A stretch of 64,000 nt of DNA from Planctomycetia bacterium (GTDB taxonomy: Bacteria > Planctomycetota > Phycisphaerae > UBA1845 > Fen-1342), in contig CP054190.1 of assembly GCA_015709575.1 (NCBI GenBank), positions 1,178,001-1,242,000 on the forward strand, given 5' to 3'. Position numbers and translations under genes: made by a program. Of the stretch, positions 43,994 to 52,333 are shown one piece after another (position 1 is the stretch's first letter; every line of letters starts with the position of its first letter). The notes beneath the pieces are model-generated. The model had not been told where the DNA came from and ran no database searches. It worked only from the letters and a program-made list of their open reading frames with translations.

Positions 43994-45400
43994 CTACGCA
44001 GCGCCCTCGCGCTGCTGCGGCGTCATGTGCCGGGCGGCCCGCTGCATCATCCACAGCGGAACCAGCCGGCCCAGCACCATCGCGAGCATCACCCACAGCA
44101 TCCCGTATGGGTACAGATCGGATGCATGGCCGATGCCGGTGGAGAGATTGCGACTCGTGATCGTGGCGACGGCCTCGCCGCCGAGCCCCGCGCCGCCGAC
44201 GGCTGACGCCGCGTCCAGCAGCGCATCGCCCAGCTGGATGGGTCGCCCGAACCGCACGCCGACGATTGAATCAATCAACAGGATGCCGATCGCGACCGTG
44301 CCCGTCAGGATCAGCAGTGCCCGCAATGTTCTTCGCGCCGCCACCGTCGCACCCCGTATGGCATGCGGATGGTCGCCGGCGTGCGCGGTGCGGCGTGTTC
44401 CGAACAGGGCGGCGAGCAGCGTCCATCGCAACCCGCCAGCGGCACTGCCCGCCCCGCCGCCGGCCAGGATCGCCGCTGCGAGGATGACGCGAGTGCCGTC
44501 TCGCGTGCTGGAGTCGAGCGGAACGACTCCGCCCACGCCATTGGCGGCCCCGACAATCGCGTAGCTTGCGCGGATTCCGCGCTCGATGACGCCATCTGGC
44601 GTGATAGCAGCCGGATCAGCGCCGCGTGCCGGGGCTCCGAATCGGCGTGGTTGCTCGAAGAGGACGTTCGTGAACGCGAGCAGAAGCAATAGTCCGGCGG
44701 CGAAGGCGAACTGTCGCATCATGGGACGCCAAATCGCGCCAAACGAACGCCATAGCAGACACAGGGAGATAACCGACGGTCCCAGCAGGGCGAAGGCGCA
44801 AAGCGCGCCTGTCAAACTGAGAGACTCGGAGGCGGCCGCGCCGAATCCGGCCGCGGTCCGCAAGCCGAATAGCGCGGAGAGCCACGGGGTGGTCGAATCC
44901 TCACGGATCGCGGCAATGGACGCGATTGCGGTGCAAAACCCGGCGGAAATGAGCCATGCGGCGCGGGCTGTCGCGGCCGGTCGCGGGCTGGCGCAGAATG
45001 GCGCGATTCCAAGCTTCGCTTCGGCATTTGCGCACGCTCCGACGAACCAGACTGCTCCGGCGACCGCAATCAGCGTGAGCGCTGCGATACCAATGTGGGT
45101 GTAATCGCGAATGGGGTGGTAAGTGAGCAAACCCGCACCGCAAGCCGCGCTGCAGGCGTCAAAAGTCGTCTGCCAGAGGTGCAGCGACCAGTACGCGGCG
45201 CGGCGCGCGTTTTCGTGGGTCGAGGCATGCGGAAGCAGCAGGATCGCACCCATCGCGACGATCAGCAGCAGATTGCGCGCGTCGGCGAGCGGATGCGCTC
45301 GAATCCGCTGTCCTGCGGCGGGTCTCTCGGATCCTGAGCCGCCGCATGACCCGGCGGGTGATGAATCGCGACAGGATGAGCCAGAATCGCTCGAAAACAT
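43994..45400 (-). CDS. TrkH-like ion transporter subunit with degenerate filter
   Basis: 468 residues from ATG 45400. About ten membrane helices with TrkH/KtrB-like segments: LWQTTFDACSAACGAGLLTY, GGGAGSAAGGLRWTLLAALF and ALLDAASAVGGAGLGGE. The four-fold pore-loop glycine positions are partly kept, but the usual Thr-Val/Thr-Gly filter surroundings are altered, so potassium selectivity is uncertain. No trkA-like regulatory gene is nearby. The stop is 45 nt before neuC, which may place it in one transcript. Confidence 0.62.
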   Translation of the reverse strand: MFSSDSGSSCRDSSPAGSCGGSGSERPAAGQRIRAHPLADARNLLLIVAMGAILLLPHASTHENARRAAYWSLHLWQTTFDACSAACGAGLLTYHPIRDYTHIGIAALTLIAVAGAVWFVGACANAEAKLGIAPFCASPRPAATARAAWLISAGFCTAIASIAAIREDSTTPWLSALFGLRTAAGFGAAASESLSLTGALCAFALLGPSVISLCLLWRSFGAIWRPMMRQFAFAAGLLLLLAFTNVLFEQPRRFGAPARGADPAAITPDGVIERGIRASYAIVGAANGVGGVVPLDSSTRDGTRVILAAAILAGGGAGSAAGGLRWTLLAALFGTRRTAHAGDHPHAIRGATVAARRTLRALLILTGTVAIGILLIDSIVGVRFGRPIQLGDALLDAASAVGGAGLGGEAVATITSRNLSTGIGHASDLYPYGMLWVMLAMVLGRLVPLWMMQRAARHMTPQQREGAA

Positions 45401-45645
45401 TCCGGTATCGTCGGGTGTGCGGCTAATTGCGGCAACCAGCGCACCGGGCGCGGGGATCAAGCAAATCTTGCGCCAGCGCCGATAGAATGCTGGCAGGGTG
45501 TGACGCTGTCGCGGGCGTCGTCGGGGCCGACCTGGTCCAAGGGTCGGGCGTGCCCCTCTCCGCGGCGGCGGCGAGCGATGTCCGGCACGATGACTCGTGT
45601 GGGCCACACGGCTCGATCGGGCAATCACGTCAGAGGAGATTCGTC

Positions 45646-46965
45646 GTGGGAATTCGTCGTAGCCGTCGTTCGTCGCCGGATCGCCTGGTACGTCTGCTGG
45701 GCGTGGCGGCCGTGTTTGGGCTGCTGGGGACGGTGGGCTGGTGGATGCACACGGCGTGGCGGCGGGGGGGTGAGCCGGGCGCGCGCGGCACAGCGGTGAT
45801 GACGGCCGAGCAGGGAAGGGACTGGACCGGCGGGCTGGCGGAGCACGCGGACCGCGAGAGGTTCGGGTTGAACCGGGACGGGGCGCCTGAGCCACTTTCG
45901 TCGGCGAGGTTGTCCACCGATGTCGAGCGGGTCGCAAGCGCGGGCGGGAGCGACGGGGTGACGGGCGGGGTGGACATGATGCCGCGCGATCCTGCGGCAG
46001 CGGCGGGTGCCGCTGCGATGCGCACGGCCGGAGATGAAGCGGAGTCGAAGCCGGCTGCGGAAGCAGGGGATGGTTTGAAGGAGGGGGCGAAATCGGAGCC
46101 AAAGGCCGATCCGAGGACTGCGGCCCCAGGCGCGTCGGTCGATGGAAAGGACGTCGCACCCGAGCCGGCGGCTGCGCAGAGCGCGGATGCGGCACCGGCC
46201 GCGGGGCGGTCATCGCCGGGCAACGAGACGACGCGCCGGGCCGAGGAACTGATGGAGCGCGGCCGGTTCGTGGAAGCGCGGACGCTGCTGAGCGATGCGT
46301 TGAAGCGGGCGAGCGGCGGGCAGGCGGCGGCGCTGCGGACGCTGGCGCGGCGGGCCGCGGACGAGTCGATTTTCTCGCCGCGGCAGGTGGCGGATGATCC
46401 GCTGACGGCGCTGTACACGGTGCAGAGCGGGGATAACCTGGTGGGGATCGCACGTCGGCACGACGTGCCGGCGGAGATTGTTGCACTGGTGAACGGGCTC
46501 AAGAGCGCGGACAGCATCCGCGCCGGGGCGACGCTGAAGATCCCGCGCGGGCCATTTCACGCGACCGTGATTCAGAGCGAGTTCCGGCTGGACCTGTACC
46601 TTCAGGACACCTACGTGCGGAGCTACCCGGTCGGCCTGGGGCGCGAGCAGCGCACGCCGAACGGTTTGTGGAAAGTGGTGGATCGCGTTCCGAATCCGAC
46701 CTATTACCCGTCGGAAAACGCCACATTGAGAGAGGTGGTGCCGGGGGGCGACCCGAAGAACCCGCTGGGCACCCACTGGATCAAAATCGAGGGAATCGAG
46801 GGGGATGCGATCGGGCAACCGAGCTATGGTCTGCACGGCACGAATGACCCGGCGTCGATCGGGAAGAATGAGTCGCTGGGCTGCGTGCGGATGCACAACG
46901 ACGACGTGGCGTTCGTGTTCAAGGCGCTGCGTCCGGGCAAGTCCACGGTGCGCACCGCGCCGTAG
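45646..46965 (+). CDS. Membrane-anchored LysM and L,D-transpeptidase (YkuD) protein
   Basis: 439 residues from GTG 45646, which has AGGAG 8 nt upstream; the frame is open further upstream without any domain. One membrane helix (LLGVAAVFGLLGTVGWWM) and a long Ala/Glu/Asp-rich linker precede a short helical repeat, LysM (YTVQSGDNLVGIARRHDVPAEIV) and a YkuD domain with HGTNDPASIGKNESLGCVRM, the His/Ser-Gly-Cys motif of L,D-transpeptidases. Makes 3-3 peptidoglycan cross-links or attaches proteins to the wall. Cys is in place, so it should be active. Confidence 0.88.
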   Translation: MGIRRSRRSSPDRLVRLLGVAAVFGLLGTVGWWMHTAWRRGGEPGARGTAVMTAEQGRDWTGGLAEHADRERFGLNRDGAPEPLSSARLSTDVERVASAGGSDGVTGGVDMMPRDPAAAAGAAAMRTAGDEAESKPAAEAGDGLKEGAKSEPKADPRTAAPGASVDGKDVAPEPAAAQSADAAPAAGRSSPGNETTRRAEELMERGRFVEARTLLSDALKRASGGQAAALRTLARRAADESIFSPRQVADDPLTALYTVQSGDNLVGIARRHDVPAEIVALVNGLKSADSIRAGATLKIPRGPFHATVIQSEFRLDLYLQDTYVRSYPVGLGREQRTPNGLWKVVDRVPNPTYYPSENATLREVVPGGDPKNPLGTHWIKIEGIEGDAIGQPSYGLHGTNDPASIGKNESLGCVRMHNDDVAFVFKALRPGKSTVRTAP

Positions 46966-47263
46966 CAGCTTGCTGAGGAAGTAGATGCGCGTGACCGCAC
47001 GGTCGCGAGCGCGAGGGGTTGTCGCGAACCACGGCCGGCCCCCGGGCCGGCCGCTACGATTTACACAGGCGTCCGGCCGCGCGGTCTCCATGAGCTGCCG
47101 GTGGCGGGATTCGCGCGGGGGACGGCGCAGGTTCCGCCTGCCGCGCAGAAACCGTCAAGCCGGGAAAAACCTCCACCGATAACGAATGGCGGAGCGCGGC
47201 GGCTGTGCCCGGTTGGAGGAGCACACCGCCGGCGAAAGAGACCCCGTCCGGGACACACGCATC

Positions 47264-48421
47264 ATGGACAAGCCCACCCCGCGGAACGACAGCCCGACGA
47301 ACACCGGCACGAGCAGCGCCGCCGCGTCCCGCGGTGCGCGCGGGACGAGCGCTCCCGAGTTGAGCAGCGCGCCGCGCGAGGCGCTGCCGGATTTTGAAGA
47401 GCTGGCGCCTGGCTCGACGCGGATTCAAGACACGGTGTTTGAAGAGCGGGACGACGTGCTGAGCGTGATCAACGAGCTGGAGGATCAGCTCGACCGCTAC
47501 CAGGAGCTGCGCGGGACGCTGGAGCGCGACCTGGTGCAATCGACGGAGCAGCTCAGCGCCACGCAGCAGCGGGTGCAGGAGCTGGAGTGGCAAGCGGTCA
47601 CGTTGCAGACGCGGATCGACGCGCTGGAGCAGATCAAGCAGGAAGTCGGCATCCTGGAAGAGCAGGTCGACGAGGCCAATGCGCGCTCGGCGCGGCTGGC
47701 GGAGCAGGTCAGCGCGGCCGACAAAGAGAACACGAAGATCGCCAGCGAGCTGAAGACGGCCAACAAGCAGCTCGAGGAATTGTGGGCGGTCCGGAAGGAG
47801 CGCGACGGGCTGCGCGGGGACCTGCGCTCGATGCGGGCGCGGCTGGACGAGCTGGAGCGCAGCCAGCGCGAGACGATGGAGGAGCGCGCGGGGCTGCAGT
47901 CGCGCGTGCAGGAAACGCAACTGGCGCTGGAGGAATCGCGGGCGACGCGGCTGCAGCTTGAGCAGAACCTTCAGATCGCGCATGAGCGAATCGGCGAGCT
48001 GCAACGGATTCAGAAGTCGCTGGAAGAGCGGTTGGAAGCCGGTCGGGTGGAGAAAAAGAACTTCCAGGCCCAGATCGGGCACCTGGAGCGCGAGAACGGG
48101 CGGCTGGTGGAGCAGCGGCAGTTCTACGAATCCGAGCTGACGGGGCTGCGCAACGCGAACCGACAGGCCGAGGCGGCGCTGGTGAGCATGAAGAAGGCGT
48201 TCGCGGAGGTGCGAATCGCGGTGACGGAGACGCGCACCCGGGCGCGGCGCAGGACGATGGACCTCTGGCCGCGGATCGGCTCGACCGGGCCGGGCGCCGG
48301 CCATGCCGCCGGCGGGTCGCTGACGGTGGATCCGGCGGGCGTGGGGTCCGGCGAAGGGCGGGTGATTCGCTCGGCGGCGATCGCGGCGGAAGCGCTCGCG
48401 CGGGGCGGGGAAGAGGAGTAG
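47264..48421 (+). CDS. Long coiled-coil protein
   Basis: 385 residues from ATG 47264. Residues 60-320 form a continuous heptad coiled coil (ELEDQLDRYQELRGTLERDLVQ...QLELEQNLQIAHERIGEL-type), with acidic and Arg-rich flanks. The N-terminal 60 residues are Ser/Thr/Ala-rich and the C-terminus is Gly/Pro/Ala-rich with no domain. No signal peptide or membrane helix. Similar coiled-coil proteins occur widely; function unknown. The stop is followed by 370 bases before glycogen phosphorylase. Confidence 0.72.
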   Translation: MDKPTPRNDSPTNTGTSSAAASRGARGTSAPELSSAPREALPDFEELAPGSTRIQDTVFEERDDVLSVINELEDQLDRYQELRGTLERDLVQSTEQLSATQQRVQELEWQAVTLQTRIDALEQIKQEVGILEEQVDEANARSARLAEQVSAADKENTKIASELKTANKQLEELWAVRKERDGLRGDLRSMRARLDELERSQRETMEERAGLQSRVQETQLALEESRATRLQLEQNLQIAHERIGELQRIQKSLEERLEAGRVEKKNFQAQIGHLERENGRLVEQRQFYESELTGLRNANRQAEAALVSMKKAFAEVRIAVTETRTRARRRTMDLWPRIGSTGPGAGHAAGGSLTVDPAGVGSGEGRVIRSAAIAAEALARGGEEE

Positions 48422-48791
48422 CGGCCCGTTGAGAATGTAGCGGTCGGCAACGAGCACGGCCGCGGCGATTACAACGAGCTGGCACGGGCGAGGAGGATGG
48501 CGGCGAAGCGCCGTGCCGGGATTTGCTGGGGGTTGATTCACATCGCTGGGTGGCACATCGGCGCGGACTGGCCGAAGTGCGCAATTTTCCTGACAATGGC
48601 GAAAGACGCGTGCATGGTATCTCGCGCGCAGGTGTGCGCGCGCCGCTACCGGCGGGAACGCGGTGGCGTTGTGCGCGGAATGAGTCGTGCGGCTTCACCC
48701 ATCTGCGGGCGGAGGCGCCGGGCATGAATCGATCGTGCTGCCGGTCCGGTCAGGGCCGTGGCGCGCGGCATCGCGAGTGGAGTAGGATCGC
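48422..48791 (+). other. Intergenic region upstream of the phosphorylase gene
   Basis: About 370 bases. A loose promoter-like CTGACA is at about 48592, without a convincing -10. Frames are short and domain-free. Nothing else is recognised. Confidence 0.4.
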
Positions 48792-51356
48792 TTGAGCAAC
48801 GTCCAGATTCGAAAATTCGTCATTGTTCCGACCATGCCGGAGTCGCTGGAGCCACTGCGGCTGCTGGCGAACAACCTGTGGTGGGCGTGGAATCCGCCGG
48901 CAACGGACCTGTTCCGCCGGCTGGACCCCGACCTGTGGGAGTCGGTGGGTCACAACCCGGTGGCGCTGCTGGGCAAGATCCGGCAGGAGAAGCTGGAGAA
49001 GGCGGCGCGTGATGCCGCGTTCACGGCGCAGCTTTGCCGGGTGATGGACCAGTTCTACGTGTACATGGAGAGCAGGACGTGGTTTGCCGAGCACTTCGCA
49101 GAGCGGCAGCCGGACACGATCGCCTATTTCTCGGCGGAGTTCGGGCTGCATGAGAGCCTGCCGATCTACTCGGGCGGCTTGGGCGTGCTCGCGGGGGATC
49201 ACCTGAAGAGCGCGTCGGACCTCGGGTTGCCGCTGGTGGGCATCGGGCTGATGTATCGGCAGGGGTACTTCGAGCAGCAGGTGACGCAGGACGGGCAGCA
49301 GCTCGACGTATACCCGTCGCATGACTTTCACACCTGGCCGGCGACGTTGATGCGCTCGCCGTCGGGCGGCGTGGCGACGATCACGGTGCCGATCGTCGGG
49401 CACACGCTGACGGCCCAGGTCTGGCAGGTGAAGGTGGGGCGGGTGCGCTTGTTGCTGCTGGACGCGGACCTGCCGGAGAATCCGCCTGAGTTGCGCACGA
49501 TCACGCACCGGTTGTATGGCGGGGATCACGTGATGCGGATCCGGCAGGAGGTGCTGCTGGGGATCGGCGGCATGCGGGCGCTGCAGGTGCTGGGGATCCG
49601 GCCGGTGGTGTGCCACATGAATGAGGGGCACGCCGCGTTTCTGGCGCTGGAGCGGATCCGTGAGGCCATGACGGAGCACAAGCTCACGTTTCACGAGGCG
49701 ATTGAAGCGACCAGCGCCGGCAACATCTTCACGACGCACACGCCGGTGCCGGCGGGGATTGACCGGTTCGAGGTGCCGCTGGTGGAGGAGCACCTGGCGT
49801 GGATGGCCCGCGACCTGGGAATCTCGATGAACGAGCTGCTCGGGCTGGGGCGGGAGAATCCGGGGCAGCTCGACGAGCCTTTCTGCATGGCGATCCTGGC
49901 TCTGCGGCTTGCGAATCGCAGCAACGGCGTGTCGCGGCTGCACGGCGAAATCTCGCGCGGGATGTTCCAGAGCTGCTGGCCGGGGGTACCGAAGAACGAG
50001 GTGCCGATCACGCACGTCACGAACGGCATTCACCTGCGGTCATGGGTGAGTGCGCCGATGTACGAACTGCTGGAGCAGTACCTCGGACCTACGTGGGCGG
50101 ACGGCAGCGGGCGGGATGAGGATACGTGGGAGCGCGTCAGCACGATTCCCGATCCCGAGTTGTGGCGGGTGCACGAGCGGCGGCGCGAGCGGCTGGTGAC
50201 GGTGGTTCGCAAGCGGCTGCGCGAGGAGCTGCGGCGGCGCGGGGCGTCGCCGGCGGACATCAAGCTGGCGGACGAGGTGCTGGATCCGACGGCGCTGACG
50301 ATCGGCTTCGCCCGGCGTTTCGCGCCGTACAAGCGCGCAACGCTGCTGCTGCGGAATCCGGAACGGCTGGCCGCGCTGTTGAACAACAGCACCCGGCCGA
50401 TTCAGTTCATTTTCGCAGGCAAGGCGCATCCGCGCGACGGGGCGGGCAAGGAACTGATCAAGCAGATCTGCGCGGCGACGCGCAAGCCCGAGTTTCGGCG
50501 GCGGATTGTTTTCCTTGAGAACTACGACATCAACCTGGCGCGCGAACTGGTGCACGGCGTGGACGTCTGGCTGAACAATCCGCTGCGTCCGCTGGAGGCA
50601 TCTGGCACCAGCGGGATGAAGGTGCCGGCCAACGGCGGCTTGAACTGCTCAGCGCTCGATGGCTGGTGGATCGAGGGCTACAACGGAGAGAACGGCTGGG
50701 CGATCGGCGATGGGCGCGAGTATGACGACCGCGCTTATCAGGATCACGTCGAGAGCGACTCGCTCTATAACCTGCTGGAGAGCGAAATCGTGCCGATGTT
50801 CTACGACCGCACGGATGACGGGCTGCCGCGGCGTTGGCTGTCGCGGGTGCGCGAGTCGATGCGGAGCCTGTGCCCGGTCTTCAGCACGAATCGCATGGTG
50901 CGCGAGTACACGGAGCAGCTTTATATGCCGACGGCGCAGCGCTTCCGGCGGCTGTGCGCTGAGGGGCACGCCGGCGCCCGGCAATTGTCGCGCTTCCGGG
51001 CGAAGGTGACGGAGTCCTGGCACCAGGTGCGGGTGATCGACGTGACGGCGGACGCGGATGCGACGGTGCACGTCGGCGGGTCGCTGCGGATCACGGCGCG
51101 GGTGCACCTGGGGACGGTGCGGCCGGAGGATGTGCTGGTGGAGGTTCTGCATGCGGCGACGGGTGCTTCGGTCGAGTTTGACGCGCCGGCGCGAATCGCG
51201 ATGACGCGCGCCAGCGGCGACGACTCGGGGGATTACGTGTACCACGGGGCGATTCCGTGCACGGCCAGCGGTGAGCATGGCTACGCGGTGCGGGTGGTGC
51301 CGCACCACGAGGATCTGCCGGGACGGTATGACCCGGGGATCGCGGTGTGGGGGTGA
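48792..51356 (+). CDS. glgP: Alpha-glucan (glycogen) phosphorylase
   Basis: 854 residues from TTG 48792, preceded by AGGA; ATG 48834 is an alternative that would trim 14 residues. GT35 phosphorylase of the DUF3417-bearing type: an N-terminal domain with LANNLWWAWNPPATDLFR, YFSAEFGLHESLPIYSGGLGVLAGDHLKSASDL, FTTHTPVPAGIDRF, and the PLP-lysine motif SGTSGMKVPANGGLN. Releases glucose-1-phosphate from glycogen with phosphate. Normal length and motifs, hence likely active. No other glg gene is nearby. Confidence 0.93.
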   Translation: MSNVQIRKFVIVPTMPESLEPLRLLANNLWWAWNPPATDLFRRLDPDLWESVGHNPVALLGKIRQEKLEKAARDAAFTAQLCRVMDQFYVYMESRTWFAEHFAERQPDTIAYFSAEFGLHESLPIYSGGLGVLAGDHLKSASDLGLPLVGIGLMYRQGYFEQQVTQDGQQLDVYPSHDFHTWPATLMRSPSGGVATITVPIVGHTLTAQVWQVKVGRVRLLLLDADLPENPPELRTITHRLYGGDHVMRIRQEVLLGIGGMRALQVLGIRPVVCHMNEGHAAFLALERIREAMTEHKLTFHEAIEATSAGNIFTTHTPVPAGIDRFEVPLVEEHLAWMARDLGISMNELLGLGRENPGQLDEPFCMAILALRLANRSNGVSRLHGEISRGMFQSCWPGVPKNEVPITHVTNGIHLRSWVSAPMYELLEQYLGPTWADGSGRDEDTWERVSTIPDPELWRVHERRRERLVTVVRKRLREELRRRGASPADIKLADEVLDPTALTIGFARRFAPYKRATLLLRNPERLAALLNNSTRPIQFIFAGKAHPRDGAGKELIKQICAATRKPEFRRRIVFLENYDINLARELVHGVDVWLNNPLRPLEASGTSGMKVPANGGLNCSALDGWWIEGYNGENGWAIGDGREYDDRAYQDHVESDSLYNLLESEIVPMFYDRTDDGLPRRWLSRVRESMRSLCPVFSTNRMVREYTEQLYMPTAQRFRRLCAEGHAGARQLSRFRAKVTESWHQVRVIDVTADADATVHVGGSLRITARVHLGTVRPEDVLVEVLHAATGASVEFDAPARIAMTRASGDDSGDYVYHGAIPCTASGEHGYAVRVVPHHEDLPGRYDPGIAVWG

Positions 51357-51507
51357 GCGGAGCGCGGCGCGTCGCCTGCTTGCGCCTCGCGGCGCCGGAA
51401 GGTGTCTCGCAGCGCAGGATGGCTCCGAACGGTTCGTATTACGCCCTCCTTTCACCACCAGTGACGAATCGGATGGCGGCGCTGGCGTCGGAGATGAAAG
51501 GCAAGCG

Positions 51508-51879
51508 ATGTCGGACATGGTGACGACCGTTGCGGAGTTGCGCCGACTGGTGTCGGTGTTCGTCGAGGAGCGCGACTGGCGGCAGTTCCATGACGCCAAG
51601 AACCTGTCCATGTCTTTGGCGATCGAGGCGGCCGAGCTGATGGAGCATTTTCAATGGCTGCGCAGCGAGGAGTTGGACGGACGACTTTCGGATGATGGGT
51701 TGCGGCGGCAGGTGGCGGAGGAGATGGCCGACGTGGGGTGCTACCTGCTGGCGCTGGCCAACGCGCTGGAGATCGATCTTTCGGCGGCTATTCGCGGCAA
51801 GATCCTGGCGAATGCGGAGCGATACCCGGTTGAACTGTCACGAGGGCGGGCGGATCGGCCGGAGGTGAGTGGCGACTGA
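51508..51879 (+). CDS. MazG-like nucleotide pyrophosphohydrolase
   Basis: 123 residues from ATG 51508. All-alpha NTP pyrophosphohydrolase fold: FHDAKNLSMSLAIEAAELMEHFQW contains the ExxE metal motif, and EEMADVGCYLLALANALEID the second ExxD. Proteins of this size hydrolyse dNTPs or modified nucleotides as house-cleaning enzymes. It is complete and of typical single-domain length. Last backbone gene before the initiator tRNA region. Confidence 0.85.
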   Translation: MSDMVTTVAELRRLVSVFVEERDWRQFHDAKNLSMSLAIEAAELMEHFQWLRSEELDGRLSDDGLRRQVAEEMADVGCYLLALANALEIDLSAAIRGKILANAERYPVELSRGRADRPEVSGD

Positions 51880-52026
51880 GGAGCGGTGGAAGGGGGGCAT
51901 AGCAGTCCGTTGATAAAGTCGCCGCGGCCCTGAAAAAAACGCGTTTTCGACAGCGCCAGCGGGGCCGAAAATGCCGCGAGTGGGCTTCTTCAATGGACTG
52001 ATAGGGTGTGATCCCCTGAAGTTACG

Positions 52027-52224
52027 GTGGCGGGTGGCCGCGGCGCTGGGCGGATCCTCGTGTGGAACGGGTGGGTGGGCATGTGCGCGTATGAGTGCGG
52101 CACGGCGGAGCGCGGCGACTCGAACTGCGACGGAGCTGCGAACAACTTCGACGTGGACGCGTTCGTGATGCCGCTGACGGAACCGAGCGCATACGCGGCG
52201 GCCGATCTGGGCTACGAAGCTTGA
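52027..52224 (+). pseudogene. Remnant of a secreted protein's dockerin-like C-terminus
   Basis: A short frame whose second half reads GDSNCDGAANNFDVDAFVMP then LTEPSAYAAA. This is the dockerin-like GDxNCDGxxNxFDxDxFV tail seen at the ends of many secreted planctomycete proteins; such Asp/Asn positions bind calcium. The upstream part of the frame has no domain, and a stop lies just before it, so this is the decayed end of a longer lost gene. It lies 36 bases before the tRNA. Confidence 0.6.
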
Positions 52225-52260
52225 CACCGTCGCATTCGGCGATAGAGTTACCGAACTGAT

Positions 52261-52333
52261 TGCGGGGTAGAGCAGTTGGCAGCTCGTCGGGCTCATAACC
52301 CGGAGGTCGCAGGTTCGAGTCCTGCCCCCGCTA
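52261..52333 (+). tRNA. Initiator tRNA-fMet (CAU)
   Basis: 73 bases, folding as a full cloverleaf. Anticodon CAT at 52294-52296. Initiator hallmarks: three consecutive G-C pairs at the base of the anticodon stem (GGG/CCC), an A-T pair at position 11:24, and no base pair at position 1:72 (T opposite T, where most bacteria have C-A). T arm GCAGG-TTCGAGT-CCTGC. The CCA tail is not encoded. The 3' half (from 52293) is also the antisense end of the serine recombinase gene, marking the integration site. Confidence 0.95.
52293..52333. other. Probable left attachment site of the integrated element
   Basis: The 41 bases shared by the tRNA 3' half and the recombinase C-terminus are the likely core of the attachment site: integration here keeps the tRNA intact, using element sequence as its new 3' end. 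No second copy of this tRNA segment was found up to 64000, so the right site is outside the window. Confidence 0.6.

Noticed and set aside
45427-45645. Upstream extension of the LysM/YkuD gene
   Set aside because: Open frame without domain; GTG 45646 has a strong ribosome binding site and precedes the membrane helix.
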